A DNA stretch of 64,000 nucleotides from Rhodoglobus sp. (GTDB lineage: Bacteria; Actinomycetota; Actinomycetes; Actinomycetales; Microbacteriaceae). Positions 17,705 to 28,797 of the stretch are shown here, in pieces. Numbering within the stretch: position 1 is the first letter of the stretch; each line of letters opens with the position of its first letter. A model generated the notes under the pieces. It saw only the letters and a list, made by a program, of their open reading frames with translations, was not told the DNA's origin and did no database searches. A program made the translations under genes and the position numbers. The stretch spans positions 56,834 through 120,833 of the forward strand of contig JAODAV010000003.1 of NCBI GenBank assembly GCA_025463605.1, written 5' to 3'.

Positions 17705-19217
17705 GTCGCCTCCGCGTGAACCCGCCGGCGATTACAAGCGCCGCAAGCCCGATGCCCGAGACGAGCCACTCGATCTGCCTGCCGACGAGCAGTGCGGGGG
17801 TGGCCGCATCGCTGAGCGGCACATCCTCGATCATCGCCGCCGCCGTGTACCAGGGCAGCTGCGCGACGATCGAACCGTCTGGCGCGATCACCGCGCTAAT
17901 GCCCACCGTGGAGATGTTCACGACGCTGCGCCCCAGTTCGATGGCCCGGATGCGCGCGACCGCCAATTGCTGTGCGCTCTCGTCGGTGCGCCCGAAGTCG
18001 GCATTGTTGGACGATGCAAAGATCACCTGTGCACCCTGCTCGACGCTCTCGGTGAGGAGCTGGTCGTCGATGATGTCGAAGCAGATGTTGATCCCCGCGA
18101 TCACCCCGTCGATATCGAACACCATGTCGGTCGTCCCTGGCGTGTATTCGCGCTGGATGAGGCCGATGAGGTCGGGCGCGAACGGTTCCCAGAACGACCG
18201 GTCGGGCACGTACTCGCCGAAGGGCACCGGGTGCTTCTTGTCGTAGAAGTCGGTGGCGCCCTCCCCCGCCTTCCACAACAGTTCACTGTTGTAGAACTTC
18301 CCGTCCCGCTCTGTCACCGCCCATCCGACGAGGGGAGCATCCATCTGCTCCGAGACGTAGTCGAGCACGCTCGCGGTGTACGCATCGGTGAGGGGGCTGC
18401 GATCGGTCGCGCCTTCGGGCCACAGCACGACGTCGACGTTCTGGCCGAAGATCGGCGTCGTCGCGTCGAGCTGGGCCTGCAGGAGTTCGCCAGGCTCGCG
18501 TCGGTCGAAGTATCCGGCCCGCGAGTTGCCCTGCACCGCTGCCACCCGCAGGGAGCCCTCCGTGATCACCGGCCACGCCGGCAGCACGAGCAGCAGAGTG
18601 GCGAGTGCGACTGGGATCGCGAGCGCGCGTAAGAAGTCGGGGCCCCGTACAGCCTCGATGGCGGCCGCGACGACCAGCACCATCATGAAACTCACCCCGG
18701 AGATGCCGAGCCACGCGAAGAGGGGCGACAGCGGGCTGTCGGACTGCGACAGTGCCACGCGGCCCCACGCGAAGCCACCGTACGGCCACACGCTCGCCCA
18801 CGCCTCGCGCGCCGTCCAGAGCCCTGCGATGACGACCGGCAGTAGAGCCAGCCTCCCGAGCGCGCTCGGCCACGCCCGAGGCACCCAGCGGTAAGCCAGC
18901 GTGATCGCGCCTGCGCCAACGGCGAAGAACAGCGACTCGAGCACGGCGAGAGCCGACATCGGCAGCGGGCCCAGGAAGAGGGAAGCCCAGAAGATGTGGG
19001 TGAAGTAGAACGACGCCCCGGCGACGAAGCCGACGAGCAGCGAGCCGCCGATACCGCGACCGATGAGTGTGACGAGCACGAGGCCGACACCAACCAGAGT
19101 GAGCGGCCAGATGCCCTTGTCCGGGAACCCGGCATCCATGATCGGCCCGGATGCCGCGGCCACGAGCACGGCGGCCCACAGCGGCAGCGGCGCGCGCGCA
19201 GGCGCGGATTCGGTCAC
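17697..19217 (-). CDS. lnt: Apolipoprotein N-acyltransferase
   Basis: Adds the third acyl chain to the N-terminal cysteine of lipoproteins. About 506 aa from GTG 19217. Several membrane helices are followed by a nitrilase domain with the catalytic Glu in 'VLWPEGATDRS', Lys in 'KKHPVPFGEYVP' and Cys in 'INICFDII', then a final membrane helix near the C-terminus. The track start at 19514 lies inside helY. TAGGCT ends eight bases before the GTG, and helY ends 11 bases upstream, so both read-through and an own start are possible. Confidence 0.92.
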   Translation of the reverse strand: MTESAPARAPLPLWAAVLVAAASGPIMDAGFPDKGIWPLTLVGVGLVLVTLIGRGIGGSLLVGFVAGASFYFTHIFWASLFLGPLPMSALAVLESLFFAVGAGAITLAYRWVPRAWPSALGRLALLPVVIAGLWTAREAWASVWPYGGFAWGRVALSQSDSPLSPLFAWLGISGVSFMMVLVVAAAIEAVRGPDFLRALAIPVALATLLLVLPAWPVITEGSLRVAAVQGNSRAGYFDRREPGELLQAQLDATTPIFGQNVDVVLWPEGATDRSPLTDAYTASVLDYVSEQMDAPLVGWAVTERDGKFYNSELLWKAGEGATDFYDKKHPVPFGEYVPDRSFWEPFAPDLIGLIQREYTPGTTDMVFDIDGVIAGINICFDIIDDQLLTESVEQGAQVIFASSNNADFGRTDESAQQLAVARIRAIELGRSVVNISTVGISAVIAPDGSIVAQLPWYTAAAMIEDVPLSDAATPALLVGRQIEWLVSGIGLAALVIAGGFTRRRRA

Positions 19218-19228
19218 GAACGTAGAGC

Positions 19229-21655
19229 CTAAGCGACGGAACTGTAAGCGACGATTCCTCGGCGGATCGCGTCGAGAGCCGTGCGGGCCGTGCGTCCCAC
19301 CTCCCCGTGGGCGACAACCGATAGCTGGTCGAGCACGTCGATCGTCTGCTTCGTCCAGCGCACGAAATCGCCGGCCGCCATGTCGGCCTCCTGCAGCACG
19401 GCATCGAGTCCCGTGCCGCTGGCCCAGCGGTACATCGCAAGGGCGAGGCCGGTCGACAGCGGTTGGCTGCCGGGCAGCTTGTGCAGCCGCTCGAGGTCGT
19501 CGAGTTCCGCCCACAGGGTGCCCGTGCGCTCGAATGCCTCGCGGAACCTGCCTCGGGGCAGGTGCCGCTCGCCGACCTGCCCCTCCTCGCGGCGCGGTTC
19601 GTAGACGAGCGTCGTCGCCATGGCCGCGATCGATGCGGGATCCAACTCATCCCAGAGACCGCGGCGCAGCGACTCGGCGACGAGCAGGTCTCGTTCCCCG
19701 TAGATGCGGCGCAGCATCCGACCGTTCGTGTTGAGGGCGAGTTCGCTCCCCACCGCCACGAGGTAGCCGAGTTGCACGAGCACGTCGGTGACCCGGTCGA
19801 AGACCTTGGCGACCGCGCCCGTGCGAGTGCGGATCTGGGCGGTGAGCTGGTCGGTATCGCGTTTGAGCTTCCACCAACGCTCGGCCCACCGGGCGTGCTG
19901 CTCGCGCTCGGGGCACGCGTGACAGGGATGCTGCTTCATGCGGCGCCGCAGTTCTGTCACCTGGCGCTGGCGGCGGTCGCGCTCGGCGCGGCTTGCCGTG
20001 TTCGAGATGCCTTTGCGCTCCAGGTCGGTGAGTTCGCGCCGGATCGACCAGTACTCGGCGAAGTCCCCCAGATGGCACGTCATCGACGTCGCATAGCCCG
20101 CGAGCGACTCCTCTTGCGAGCGCACCTTGCGCGCGAGGTCGACGACGGCACGGTCGGCCTGGAACTGCGCGAAACTCGATTCGAGGATCTCTCGCGTGCG
20201 TTCGCGGCCAAACTGCTCGATGAGGTTGACCGCCATGTTGTACGTCGGCTTGAAGCTCGAATTCAACGGATACGTGCGCCTGCTCGCGAGGGATGCGACG
20301 GCCTGCGGGTCGAGTCCGTCGACCCACTGGATGACCGAGTGGCCCTCCACGTCGATCCCCCGCCGACCCGCGCGACCGGTCAGCTGCGTGTACTCCCCCG
20401 GTGTGATCGGTACTCGAGCCTCGCCGTTGAACTTCTCGAGCTTCTCCAGCACGACCGTGCGCGCGGGCATGTTGATGCCGAGCGCGAGGGTCTCGGTCGC
20501 AAACACGACCTTGACGAGCTTCTTCTGGAAGAGCTCCTCCACGACCTCCTTGAAGGCGGGAAGGAGACCGGCGTGGTGGGCGGCGACCCCGCGCTCGAGG
20601 CCGGTGAGCCAGTCCCAGTAGCCGAGCACGGCGAGGTCCTCGTCCAGCAGGGTGCGACAGCGCTCCTCGACGATCGCGCGGATCTCGTCGCGCTCCTGCA
20701 CCGTGGTGAGACGCACTCCCGCGCGCAGCACCCGCGTGACGGCTTGATCGCAACCGACGCGGCTGAAGATGAAGAAGATGGCGGGCAGGAGGTTCTTGCT
20801 GTCGAGGAGCTTGACGACATCCGGGCGGTCCATGCGCTGGTTCTCGGGCCTGCCGCCGCGCGAATGGTAGCGGCCGACATCCTTCATCTGCCGTGCGCTG
20901 AGCGTGCGCCCGCCGTACCGGGCCATCTGCACGAGCTCCGGGTTGACCCGATTGGTCGCGGCGAGGCCGGAGGAGTCGAAGAGGTCGATGAGCTTGGTGC
21001 GCATAAGGATGTGCTGGTCGAGCGGAACCGGACGCTCCTCCGACACGATCACCTCCGTGTCACCCCGCACCGCCTGCAGCCAGTCGCCGAACTCCTCCGC
21101 GTTCGAGACGGTTGCGCTCAGGGAGACCATGCGCACCGACTGCGGGAGATGGATGATGACCTCCTCCCACACGGCGCCGCGGAACCGGTCGGCGCGGTAG
21201 TGAACCTCGTCCATGATCACGCACGAGAGGTTGCGCAGCAGCTCGGAGTCCGCGTACAGCATGTTGCGCAGCACCTCGGTGGTCATGACCACGATTCGCG
21301 CGCGCGAGTTGATGTTCGTGTCACCCGTCAGCAGGCCGACCGCATCCGGTCCGTATTCCGCGACGAGCTCGTTGAACTTCTGATTGCTCAACGCCTTCAT
21401 TGGCGCGGTGTAGAAGACCTTCTCGGCGGTGGTCTGCATCGCGCGGAAGATCGCGAACTCGGCGATCACCGTCTTGCCCGCGCCGGTCGGCGCCGCGACC
21501 AGCACGCTCTTGCCGTTCTCCACCACCTCGCACGCGGCGAGTTGGTAGGGGTCGAGGTCGAACCGCTGGCGTGCTCGGAACGCCTCGAGGATCGGCAGGC
21601 GCGTGCGCTTCTTGGATGCTGCGAAGCGTTCGGCCGGCGAGAGCTGGTCGGTCAT
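19229..21655 (-). CDS. helY: DEAD/DEAH-box helicase, HelY (Ski2/Mtr4-like)
   Basis: 808-aa superfamily 2 helicase, probably acting on RNA. Walker A 'APTGAGKTVIAEFAI' (about residue 56), 'DEVHYRADRFRG' (DEVH), 'SLSATVSNAEE' and motif VI 'QLTGRAGRRGID' are in order, followed by a long C-terminal region with 'CHACPEREQHARW' and an Mtr4-type helical end. The start is ATG 21655. It follows tatC by 37 bases, the usual actinobacterial order pafBC-tatA-tatC-helY. Confidence 0.94.
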   Translation of the reverse strand: MTDQLSPAERFAASKKRTRLPILEAFRARQRFDLDPYQLAACEVVENGKSVLVAAPTGAGKTVIAEFAIFRAMQTTAEKVFYTAPMKALSNQKFNELVAEYGPDAVGLLTGDTNINSRARIVVMTTEVLRNMLYADSELLRNLSCVIMDEVHYRADRFRGAVWEEVIIHLPQSVRMVSLSATVSNAEEFGDWLQAVRGDTEVIVSEERPVPLDQHILMRTKLIDLFDSSGLAATNRVNPELVQMARYGGRTLSARQMKDVGRYHSRGGRPENQRMDRPDVVKLLDSKNLLPAIFFIFSRVGCDQAVTRVLRAGVRLTTVQERDEIRAIVEERCRTLLDEDLAVLGYWDWLTGLERGVAAHHAGLLPAFKEVVEELFQKKLVKVVFATETLALGINMPARTVVLEKLEKFNGEARVPITPGEYTQLTGRAGRRGIDVEGHSVIQWVDGLDPQAVASLASRRTYPLNSSFKPTYNMAVNLIEQFGRERTREILESSFAQFQADRAVVDLARKVRSQEESLAGYATSMTCHLGDFAEYWSIRRELTDLERKGISNTASRAERDRRQRQVTELRRRMKQHPCHACPEREQHARWAERWWKLKRDTDQLTAQIRTRTGAVAKVFDRVTDVLVQLGYLVAVGSELALNTNGRMLRRIYGERDLLVAESLRRGLWDELDPASIAAMATTLVYEPRREEGQVGERHLPRGRFREAFERTGTLWAELDDLERLHKLPGSQPLSTGLALAMYRWASGTGLDAVLQEADMAAGDFVRWTKQTIDVLDQLSVVAHGEVGRTARTALDAIRRGIVAYSSVA

Positions 21656-21692
21656 CCCCTCCAGCCTAGGCGAGCGGGAGTTGCCGACGCCG

Positions 21693-22487
21693 TCAGCTGG
21701 CGGCGAGGGATGCTTCGAGGTCGGCGAGGCGGCGGGCGGTGCGGCGGTCGTGGAGGTGGGCGACGAGGTACGCGGCGAAGTAGAGGACCACCATGGGGAT
21801 GGCCAGCAGGAACATCGAGATGACGTCGGCGGCGGGGGTGGCCAGAGCCGTGAACAGGCAGATCGTGAGGATGGCGATACGCCAGCCCTTGATGATCGCG
21901 GCGGCGGAGAGCACGCCGACGAAGTTCAGCAGCACGAGGAAGACCGGCAGCACGAAGGCGATCCCCACCGCGAGCACCAGTTTGATGACGAAGTCGTAGT
22001 AGGTGCGCGCGTCCAGAAAAGTGCCGTCCTCGGGAGCGGAAAACGAGGTCAGCAGTTGCACCATGTGCGGGAACACGAACCAGCCAGAGGCGGCGCCGGC
22101 GAGGAACAGGGGCACGGCGGTGAAGAAGAAGCCGAATGTGTAGCGCTTCTCCTTGCCAGTCAGCCCGGGCACCAGGAATGCGAACACCTGATACAGCCAC
22201 ACCGGGCTGGCGATCACGATCGCGATGGTGACCGCGATCTGGATGCGCAGGTCGAATGCGCCCGTGACGGTGGTGTAGATGATCGTCGCGTTGCGATCCT
22301 CGGCGAGCTGGTTGATCGGCACCCGCAGTGCGTCGATGACATAGGGCGCCAGGAAGAAACCGCCCACCGCGCCGACCAGGATCGCTGCGGCCGCGGTGAA
22401 CAGCCGTTTGCGCAGTTCGCGGAGGTGCGCCCCGAGCGACATCCGCTCGTCGCCCTTGGTGCGCCACCGCCCGGTACGGGTGGCCAT
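21693..22487 (-). CDS. tatC: Sec-independent protein translocase TatC
   Basis: 264-aa membrane protein with six predicted helices; receptor for twin-arginine signal peptides. The N-terminal 'MSLGAHLRELRKRLF' and the periplasmic/loop motif 'FFTAVPLFLAGAASGWFVF' are typical, and the acidic E in HLREL is in place. ATG 22487 adds 15 residues before this block; an in-frame ATG at 22442 is the alternative. It follows tatA by five bases and precedes helY. Confidence 0.94.
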   Translation of the reverse strand: MATRTGRWRTKGDERMSLGAHLRELRKRLFTAAAAILVGAVGGFFLAPYVIDALRVPINQLAEDRNATIIYTTVTGAFDLRIQIAVTIAIVIASPVWLYQVFAFLVPGLTGKEKRYTFGFFFTAVPLFLAGAASGWFVFPHMVQLLTSFSAPEDGTFLDARTYYDFVIKLVLAVGIAFVLPVFLVLLNFVGVLSAAAIIKGWRIAILTICLFTALATPAADVISMFLLAIPMVVLYFAAYLVAHLHDRRTARRLADLEASLAAS

Positions 22488-22492
22488 CGGGA

Positions 22493-22753
22493 CTACTTCT
22501 TCGGCTTGTTGGCCGCAGGCTTCGCCGTGGTGGTCTTGGCGGCGGTGGTCTTCGCGGCCGGCGGTTGCTCTTCGACCGTCTCGACGGCAACGACGTCGCC
22601 GTTCTCGTCTTTCATCGTCTTGACCTCGCTGCGGAAGATCCGCATCGACTGGCCGATGCTGCGTGCCAGGCCGGGAAGCTTGGGCGCACCGAAGAGGAGC
22701 AGTACGACCGCAAGAATGATGACCAGGTGCCAGCCATTGAGATTACCTAGCAT
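22493..22753 (-). CDS. tatA: Sec-independent protein translocase TatA
   Basis: 86 aa. One N-terminal membrane helix ('[15 protein letters not shown]'), the hinge '[23 protein letters not shown]' amphipathic helix and a low-complexity Ala/Lys/Thr tail: the TatA layout for the pore-forming subunit. ATG 22753 has AAAGGAAG about nine bases upstream. Immediately before tatC. Confidence 0.93.
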   Translation of the reverse strand: MLGNLNGWHLVIILAVVLLLFGAPKLPGLARSIGQSMRIFRSEVKTMKDENGDVVAVETVEEQPPAAKTTAAKTTTAKPAANKPKK

Positions 22754-22828
22754 GTGCGTGAGCTTCCTTTGCTGCTGTGGGATGGTGTGCGTTGAGCACT
22801 GGGTTTGTGCGGTGGTCAGGGGTGTGCA

Positions 22829-23191
22829 TTACGTCGCCTCGGAATCATGCGGGGCCGGGCGGCCCTCCTTGGCGAATCGCTGGCGTTGCGCGTAGGCGGA
22901 TTCGACCGGGGGGCGCACTTTTGCTACCGGTTCGTCGTCCTCGATGAGGGCATCCCGGATGATTCGGCGCGGGTCGTACTGGCGGGGGTCGAGCTTCTTC
23001 CAGTCGATGTCGTCGAAGTCTGGGCCCATCTCCTCCCGCATGCGCTCCTTCGCGCCATTGGCCATCGTGCGAGCGCTGCGCACCAGCCGGGCCAGCTGTG
23101 AGGCGTAGTACGGCAGACGGTCCGGGCCCAGCAGGAAGACAGCAATGATCCCGATGATCAGGAGCTTGTCGAAAGTCAGGCCGAAGGACAC
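22829..23191 (-). CDS. tatB: Sec-independent protein translocase TatB
   Basis: About 120 aa. The membrane helix 'LTFDKLLIIGIIAVFLLGPDRLP' followed by a long amphipathic charged helix and 'DWKKLDPRQYDPRRIIRDAL' fits actinobacterial TatB rather than TatA. GTG 23191 lies exactly six bases after TATTCT, a leaderless start giving VSFGLTFDKLL; the track start at 23197 is two codons longer. It sits just upstream of tatA, so tatB-tatA-tatC lie together; in M. tuberculosis tatB is elsewhere. Confidence 0.88.
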   Translation of the reverse strand: MSFGLTFDKLLIIGIIAVFLLGPDRLPYYASQLARLVRSARTMANGAKERMREEMGPDFDDIDWKKLDPRQYDPRRIIRDALIEDDEPVAKVRPPVESAYAQRQRFAKEGRPAPHDSEAT

Positions 23192-23236
23192 CTGCACAGA
23201 ATAGCCGACCGAACTAGGAAACCCAGAGTCCCTGAA

Positions 23237-23623
23237 CTAACCGGCTCGGTCATGCGATTTGCGGATGCGAGCGAAGTCCGCTCGGAACCATCGGGACGGC
23301 TGCTCACCGAAGCCGAGAAGCACGTAATCATCGCGCGATGTGCGCCTCGGGTGGTACAGCACCATCGCCGGTTTCTTGACGAGTTCGGAGTCCCCCGCGC
23401 TCACCACCGACTTCACCGCGGTTCTCGTCACTCCGTCGGCATCCGTGTAGCGCACCGCGATCGAAGGCTCTCGGCGCCCTCGCCTGGGCTGCAGCGTGGC
23501 AACTCCACGGGTCTGCGCGCCCGCCGCGAGCAAGTACGTGCGAATTCCGCGGCGGCGCACGGCAGTGAGAATCCACAAGATCGCCAGGAAAGCGATCGCG
23601 ACGGCCACGAAGATGCCCGTCAC
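23237..23623 (-). CDS. Hypothetical single-pass membrane protein
   Basis: About 128 aa. One N-terminal membrane helix ('FVAVAIAFLAILWIL') is followed by a basic soluble part with a beta-rich look ('SIAVRYTDADGVTRTAVKS', 'PAMVLYHPRRTSRDDYVLLG'), somewhat like DUF3592-type proteins. GTG 23623 overlaps the stop of the next upstream gene as GTGA, so it is coupled to the paf operon. The 288-aa track ORF is an out-of-frame extension. Function not recognised. Confidence 0.7.
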   Translation of the reverse strand: MTGIFVAVAIAFLAILWILTAVRRRGIRTYLLAAGAQTRGVATLQPRRGRREPSIAVRYTDADGVTRTAVKSVVSAGDSELVKKPAMVLYHPRRTSRDDYVLLGFGEQPSRWFRADFARIRKSHDRAG

Positions 23624-23985
23624 CGCCACTCCTGGGGCCACGGGCCGCGCGCGGCCTCGGCGCTCGTGATGCGTCGGGCCCGCGTCATCCTGCGGTCGTG
23701 GCGCTGGCGGCGACGGTTGCTGCGGCGGGCCCGGCGGGCATCCTCGCGGCTGCGGATGTCGCGGAGTTCGGCGAGCACGGCGAGCTGCTGCCGTGGGAGT
23801 ACCGGGTCGTCGACCTCGAGGATCGCGGTCGTTTCTGCGAGAGCCGAGAGATCGTCGAGCAAGCGGAGGGATTTGCGGAACAGCCACCACGCGAATAAAG
23901 CGAGCATTGCGACGAGCGCGAGCCCGAGACCCGTCCAGATGAGCAGCCAGCCCCACCACGCAATTGCCACCGTCACGGCCGTCAC
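23620..23985 (-). CDS. Hypothetical membrane protein with charged coiled tail
   Basis: About 121 aa. The N-terminal helix 'VAIAWWGWLLIWTGLGLALVAMLALFAWWLF' is followed by an amphipathic, probably coiled region and a very Arg-rich C-terminus ('RRARRSNRRRQRHDRRM'). GTG 23985 overlaps the pafC stop as GTGA. Function not recognised; its fixed place in the paf-tat operon suggests a conserved membrane role. Confidence 0.7.
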   Translation of the reverse strand: MTAVTVAIAWWGWLLIWTGLGLALVAMLALFAWWLFRKSLRLLDDLSALAETTAILEVDDPVLPRQQLAVLAELRDIRSREDARRARRSNRRRQRHDRRMTRARRITSAEAARGPWPQEWR

Positions 23986-24995
23986 GTCGCCTCGTGCTGC
24001 GTCGCAGCCGGCGCGTGGCCCGCGTCGTATCGCGCCGCACCCGCCGCTGCCCACTCCGCGACGACGGCCCGCGCCTCCGTAGGCTCGACGACGGTCGCAA
24101 CACCCGGCATGCTCGCGATGAGCCGCTTGAGTCCGTGGTAGTGCGAGACCCGCACGGTCGTGCGCACGCGGCCGTCGACCTCGGTCATCGTCGCGCCCTC
24201 GGGGATGTAGTCGGCGATGAGCGGCGCAGCGGCGGGTGCCACATCGATCGTGACGATGAGATCGTCGACCGAGCCCTCGAAGAGCTTGTCGGGCAGTGAC
24301 ACGTCGCGCGCAGCGTGCGTTATCGGCTCGTCGGTGATCGACGGCAATGACATTCGATCGAGCCGGAAGGTGCGCAGCGCCTCACGCGAGTGGCACCAGC
24401 CCCGCAAGTACCAGTCGGCATCGACGGATTCGACTCGCAGGGGGTCGACCCGTCGGCGCTCGGCCTGGCCCTGCGAGTTGAGATAGTCGAACTCGAGTTG
24501 GGAACCCCTCTCTACCGACTCGCGGATGAGCGCGACGGTCTCGTCGGATTCCGAGGCCTCGACGGCGACCTGGCTGGGTTGGCTGGATGCCCCGCGCGAC
24601 AGTTTTGCGGTGAGGGACGCGATCGCGTCCCGGTCGGCATGCTCCGGCAGGGACGACAGGTACTGCAGGCCCGCGATGAGGGCGGCCGCTTCGCGTGCCG
24701 AGAACCGCGGCGAGTCGTCGATTGCGACGAGGTGCGTGAGCAGGATCTGGTCGTTGTCCTCGAAGTCGTCCCACGCGATGTCGAAGAGGTCGCCGTGCTG
24801 GTACATCGCAGTCTCGCCTGGCACGCCCGAAACACCGATGAGGCGTACCGCCTCGCGGATCTGATGCTCGGGAACCCCGAAGTGGGCGGCCGCGTCAGCG
24901 ACGCTCACGCGGTCGTGATCCATGAGATACGGCACGAGCGAGAGCAGGAAGGCGAGCTTGTCCTGCGCGTGGCGCGGTTGCGATCGGTCAGCCAT
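23982..24995 (-). CDS. pafC: WYL-domain transcriptional regulator PafC
   Basis: 337 aa. The N-terminal winged-helix ('YLMDHDRVSVADAAAHFGV') is followed by a WYL domain ('DADWYLRGWCHSREALRTFRLDRM') and a WCX C-terminal extension. With PafB it forms the LexA/RecA-independent DNA-damage activator of mycobacteria. ATG 24995 overlaps the pafB stop by eight bases. The 400-aa track ORF extends out of frame into pafB. Confidence 0.92.
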   Translation of the reverse strand: MADRSQPRHAQDKLAFLLSLVPYLMDHDRVSVADAAAHFGVPEHQIREAVRLIGVSGVPGETAMYQHGDLFDIAWDDFEDNDQILLTHLVAIDDSPRFSAREAAALIAGLQYLSSLPEHADRDAIASLTAKLSRGASSQPSQVAVEASESDETVALIRESVERGSQLEFDYLNSQGQAERRRVDPLRVESVDADWYLRGWCHSREALRTFRLDRMSLPSITDEPITHAARDVSLPDKLFEGSVDDLIVTIDVAPAAAPLIADYIPEGATMTEVDGRVRTTVRVSHYHGLKRLIASMPGVATVVEPTEARAVVAEWAAAGAARYDAGHAPAATQHEAT

Positions 24996-25983
24996 GGTCG
25001 GCTGCCGTTCGCTGGAGGCGCTGGTGCACGGCGTCGCGCAGGTCGCCCGGAGCGAGCACGAGCACTTCGGGCCCGAAGCCGGCAAGCTCGTCGGCGAAGA
25101 TGTTGATGTCGGAATAATGCAATTCCAGCGCACCGGATGCCGCGACACCCGTGCCCCTGCGCTTGCCGAGCCGGGTCGCGGCATCCGAGCCGGGTTCCAC
25201 CTGGACGATCGCCGTATGCGCGTTCCAGACCTCGTCGAGCTCCGCGAGGGCCCGCTCGGTCTGATCTGCGGATGGCGCCGGGAAGGTCTGATTGGTGGTC
25301 GTGACCTGGCTCACGATGCGCCGGAGCAGGAACGTCTTGGTCACGCCCGCCTCGGGGTCATCCGCGTAGAGGTGCCAGCGGCCCTGATGCTGCACGAGGG
25401 CGAGCGGTGCGACGCGTCGAACCGTCGCCTCCCGGTCTCCCGGCTTGAGGTAGGAGAACCGCACGTACTGGCGCTTCTCGAGCGCGGAACTGAGCGGGTC
25501 GAACGCGGACTCTCGCACCCTCACGCGCGGCGCGTAGCCGAGCACCGGCTCGGTCGTCGAGACCCCGAGCGAGCGCAGCTTGAGGATCGCGCGGCGCGAC
25601 TCACCCGACAGCGAGCCCTCCCGCCACACCATGGCCGCGAGATTGAGCAGGGTCGTCTCGTCTGGGGAGAAGCGCACGTCGGCGGGGAGTTCGTACTCGC
25701 CCCTAGGGATGCGGTAGCGCAGGTTCTGGTTGTTTCCCGCCTGGCCGGGCGACTCGATCGTCTCGAGTGGCACACCGAGATCGCGGATGTCGTCTTTGTC
25801 GCGCTCGAACTGCCGCTCGAGATTCGAGTTGTCGCCCGAGTGGGCGTACTTCTGCCGGTAGCCCTGCACCGTCGAGAGGATCTCGTTCTTGGTGAGGCCC
25901 GAGTCGGTCGCCAGGAGCGCGAGGACGAGGCTGAAGAGCCGCTCCTCTACGGGAACCCTGGGGGAAGAACTGGCTGTTGGCAC
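24988..25983 (-). CDS. pafB: WYL-domain transcriptional regulator PafB
   Basis: 331 aa. HTH region 'SGLTKNEILSTVQGY', then 'FERDKDDIRDLGVPLETI' and the WYL core ('HQGRWHLYADDPEAGVTKTFLLRRI'). Partner of PafC in the mycobacterial-type DNA-damage response. GTG 25983 is six bases after TAGGAT with no ribosome-binding site, so the operon appears to start here as a leaderless mRNA. The name refers to pupylation genes that are absent from this locus. Confidence 0.92.
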   Translation of the reverse strand: MPTASSSPRVPVEERLFSLVLALLATDSGLTKNEILSTVQGYRQKYAHSGDNSNLERQFERDKDDIRDLGVPLETIESPGQAGNNQNLRYRIPRGEYELPADVRFSPDETTLLNLAAMVWREGSLSGESRRAILKLRSLGVSTTEPVLGYAPRVRVRESAFDPLSSALEKRQYVRFSYLKPGDREATVRRVAPLALVQHQGRWHLYADDPEAGVTKTFLLRRIVSQVTTTNQTFPAPSADQTERALAELDEVWNAHTAIVQVEPGSDAATRLGKRRGTGVAASGALELHYSDINIFADELAGFGPEVLVLAPGDLRDAVHQRLQRTAADHG

Positions 25984-26035
25984 GAGTGAATCCTAATTCT
26001 TGAGTCAGGACACCCGGCCAGTGTCTGCGTCGCGG

Positions 26036-26980
26036 TTAGCCGATCCCGAGAATATCGACGACGAATACCAGCGTATCGCCCTCGGCCACTCCTCCGGGCG
26101 CCTGTCCGGTGGGATATGCGTCGGCGGACGGGACGACCGCGATGACCTGGGACCCGACCTTCTGTCCGACGAGAGCCTTGACGAGCCCCTTGGGCAATCC
26201 GGAGCCGGAGGAATCAAGCTCACTCACGAGGAGGGCCGCCGGCGACTGGTTGTCCCACGAGGATGTAAAGGTCTCTGTACCGCCCCACACGATGCCGCTC
26301 AAATTGGCGATGATCGTGTCGCCTTCCTTGACCTTGGCGCCGTTGCCCTGCTTGAGCGCAGCGAAGCGCAGGTCGACAGGTGGGTTACCGGGAAAAGTGA
26401 ACCCAGGCTGGCCGTTAGGTGCGAGGACGATGTCGGGGAAGCCAGGCTGCGCTAGCTGGTCGATGCCGTTCGCCTTGGCGGGATAGGTCTTGTCAACATC
26501 GGTGACGATGACGATCGTCGGATCGCCCGAGAGTCCCAGGCCCGCCGGCCCGAACAATTGTGTCTGGGTTCCGGTCGTTACGACTCGGGATCCCACGGTT
26601 GCACACGCGAGGGCAGCGGTGAAGGGAAATCTGCCATCGACGAATGAACGGATGGAGACAGCGGTGAGCGGACCGCTCTGACTCTGCAGTGCCTCACCGG
26701 TTTTAGCGTCGTAAATGCTCAGTGTGGCGTCGACCGCACCGTTCGGGGCCACGTCGGCGCCGTCGCCTTCCTGGGTAACGGAGAGCTCAGCCCGCTTGGC
26801 GACCAGCGGCGTCGGGAAGTCAGCCTCGGGGTCCGCTCCGAAGGCTCCTGCTGCGGTGACAAGAGCGGCATTGCCGGTGGATTCGCATCCGGCGAATAGG
26901 GTCGGCCCGCCCGCGCAAGAGGTCAGCGAAACCATCAGGCCAGCGGCCACCACCAGTGCGGGAAGCTTGCGCACGAACAC
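26036..26980 (-). CDS. FKBP-type peptidyl-prolyl isomerase lipoprotein
   Basis: 314-aa secreted lipoprotein. Signal peptide with lipobox 'VSLTSCAGG' (Cys about residue 22). Two similar modules follow; the C-terminal one is a recognisable FKBP domain ('VKEGDTIIANLSGIVWGG', 'GLVKALVGQKVGSQVIAVVP'). Likely folds exported proteins at the membrane outer face. The start is GTG 26980 or the in-frame GTG at 26974, which has the better-placed AAAAGAG. It lies between trmI and pafB. Confidence 0.85.
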   Translation of the reverse strand: MFVRKLPALVVAAGLMVSLTSCAGGPTLFAGCESTGNAALVTAAGAFGADPEADFPTPLVAKRAELSVTQEGDGADVAPNGAVDATLSIYDAKTGEALQSQSGPLTAVSIRSFVDGRFPFTAALACATVGSRVVTTGTQTQLFGPAGLGLSGDPTIVIVTDVDKTYPAKANGIDQLAQPGFPDIVLAPNGQPGFTFPGNPPVDLRFAALKQGNGAKVKEGDTIIANLSGIVWGGTETFTSSWDNQSPAALLVSELDSSGSGLPKGLVKALVGQKVGSQVIAVVPSADAYPTGQAPGGVAEGDTLVFVVDILGIG

Positions 26981-27006
26981 TCTTTTCTTCGACTCGAATA
27001 CCGGAA

Positions 27007-28727
<1,721 letters not shown>

Positions 28728-28797
28728 AGGGGACAATCGTAGTTCTATCCTTGATAGCAGCCCGGTCATCCGGTCGGGCACAGTCGGTGGGAGCCCC

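Noticed and set aside
19463-21823. 786-aa forward ORF
   Set aside because: Antisense shadow of helY; composition rich in Arg, His, Asp and Glu with no domain.
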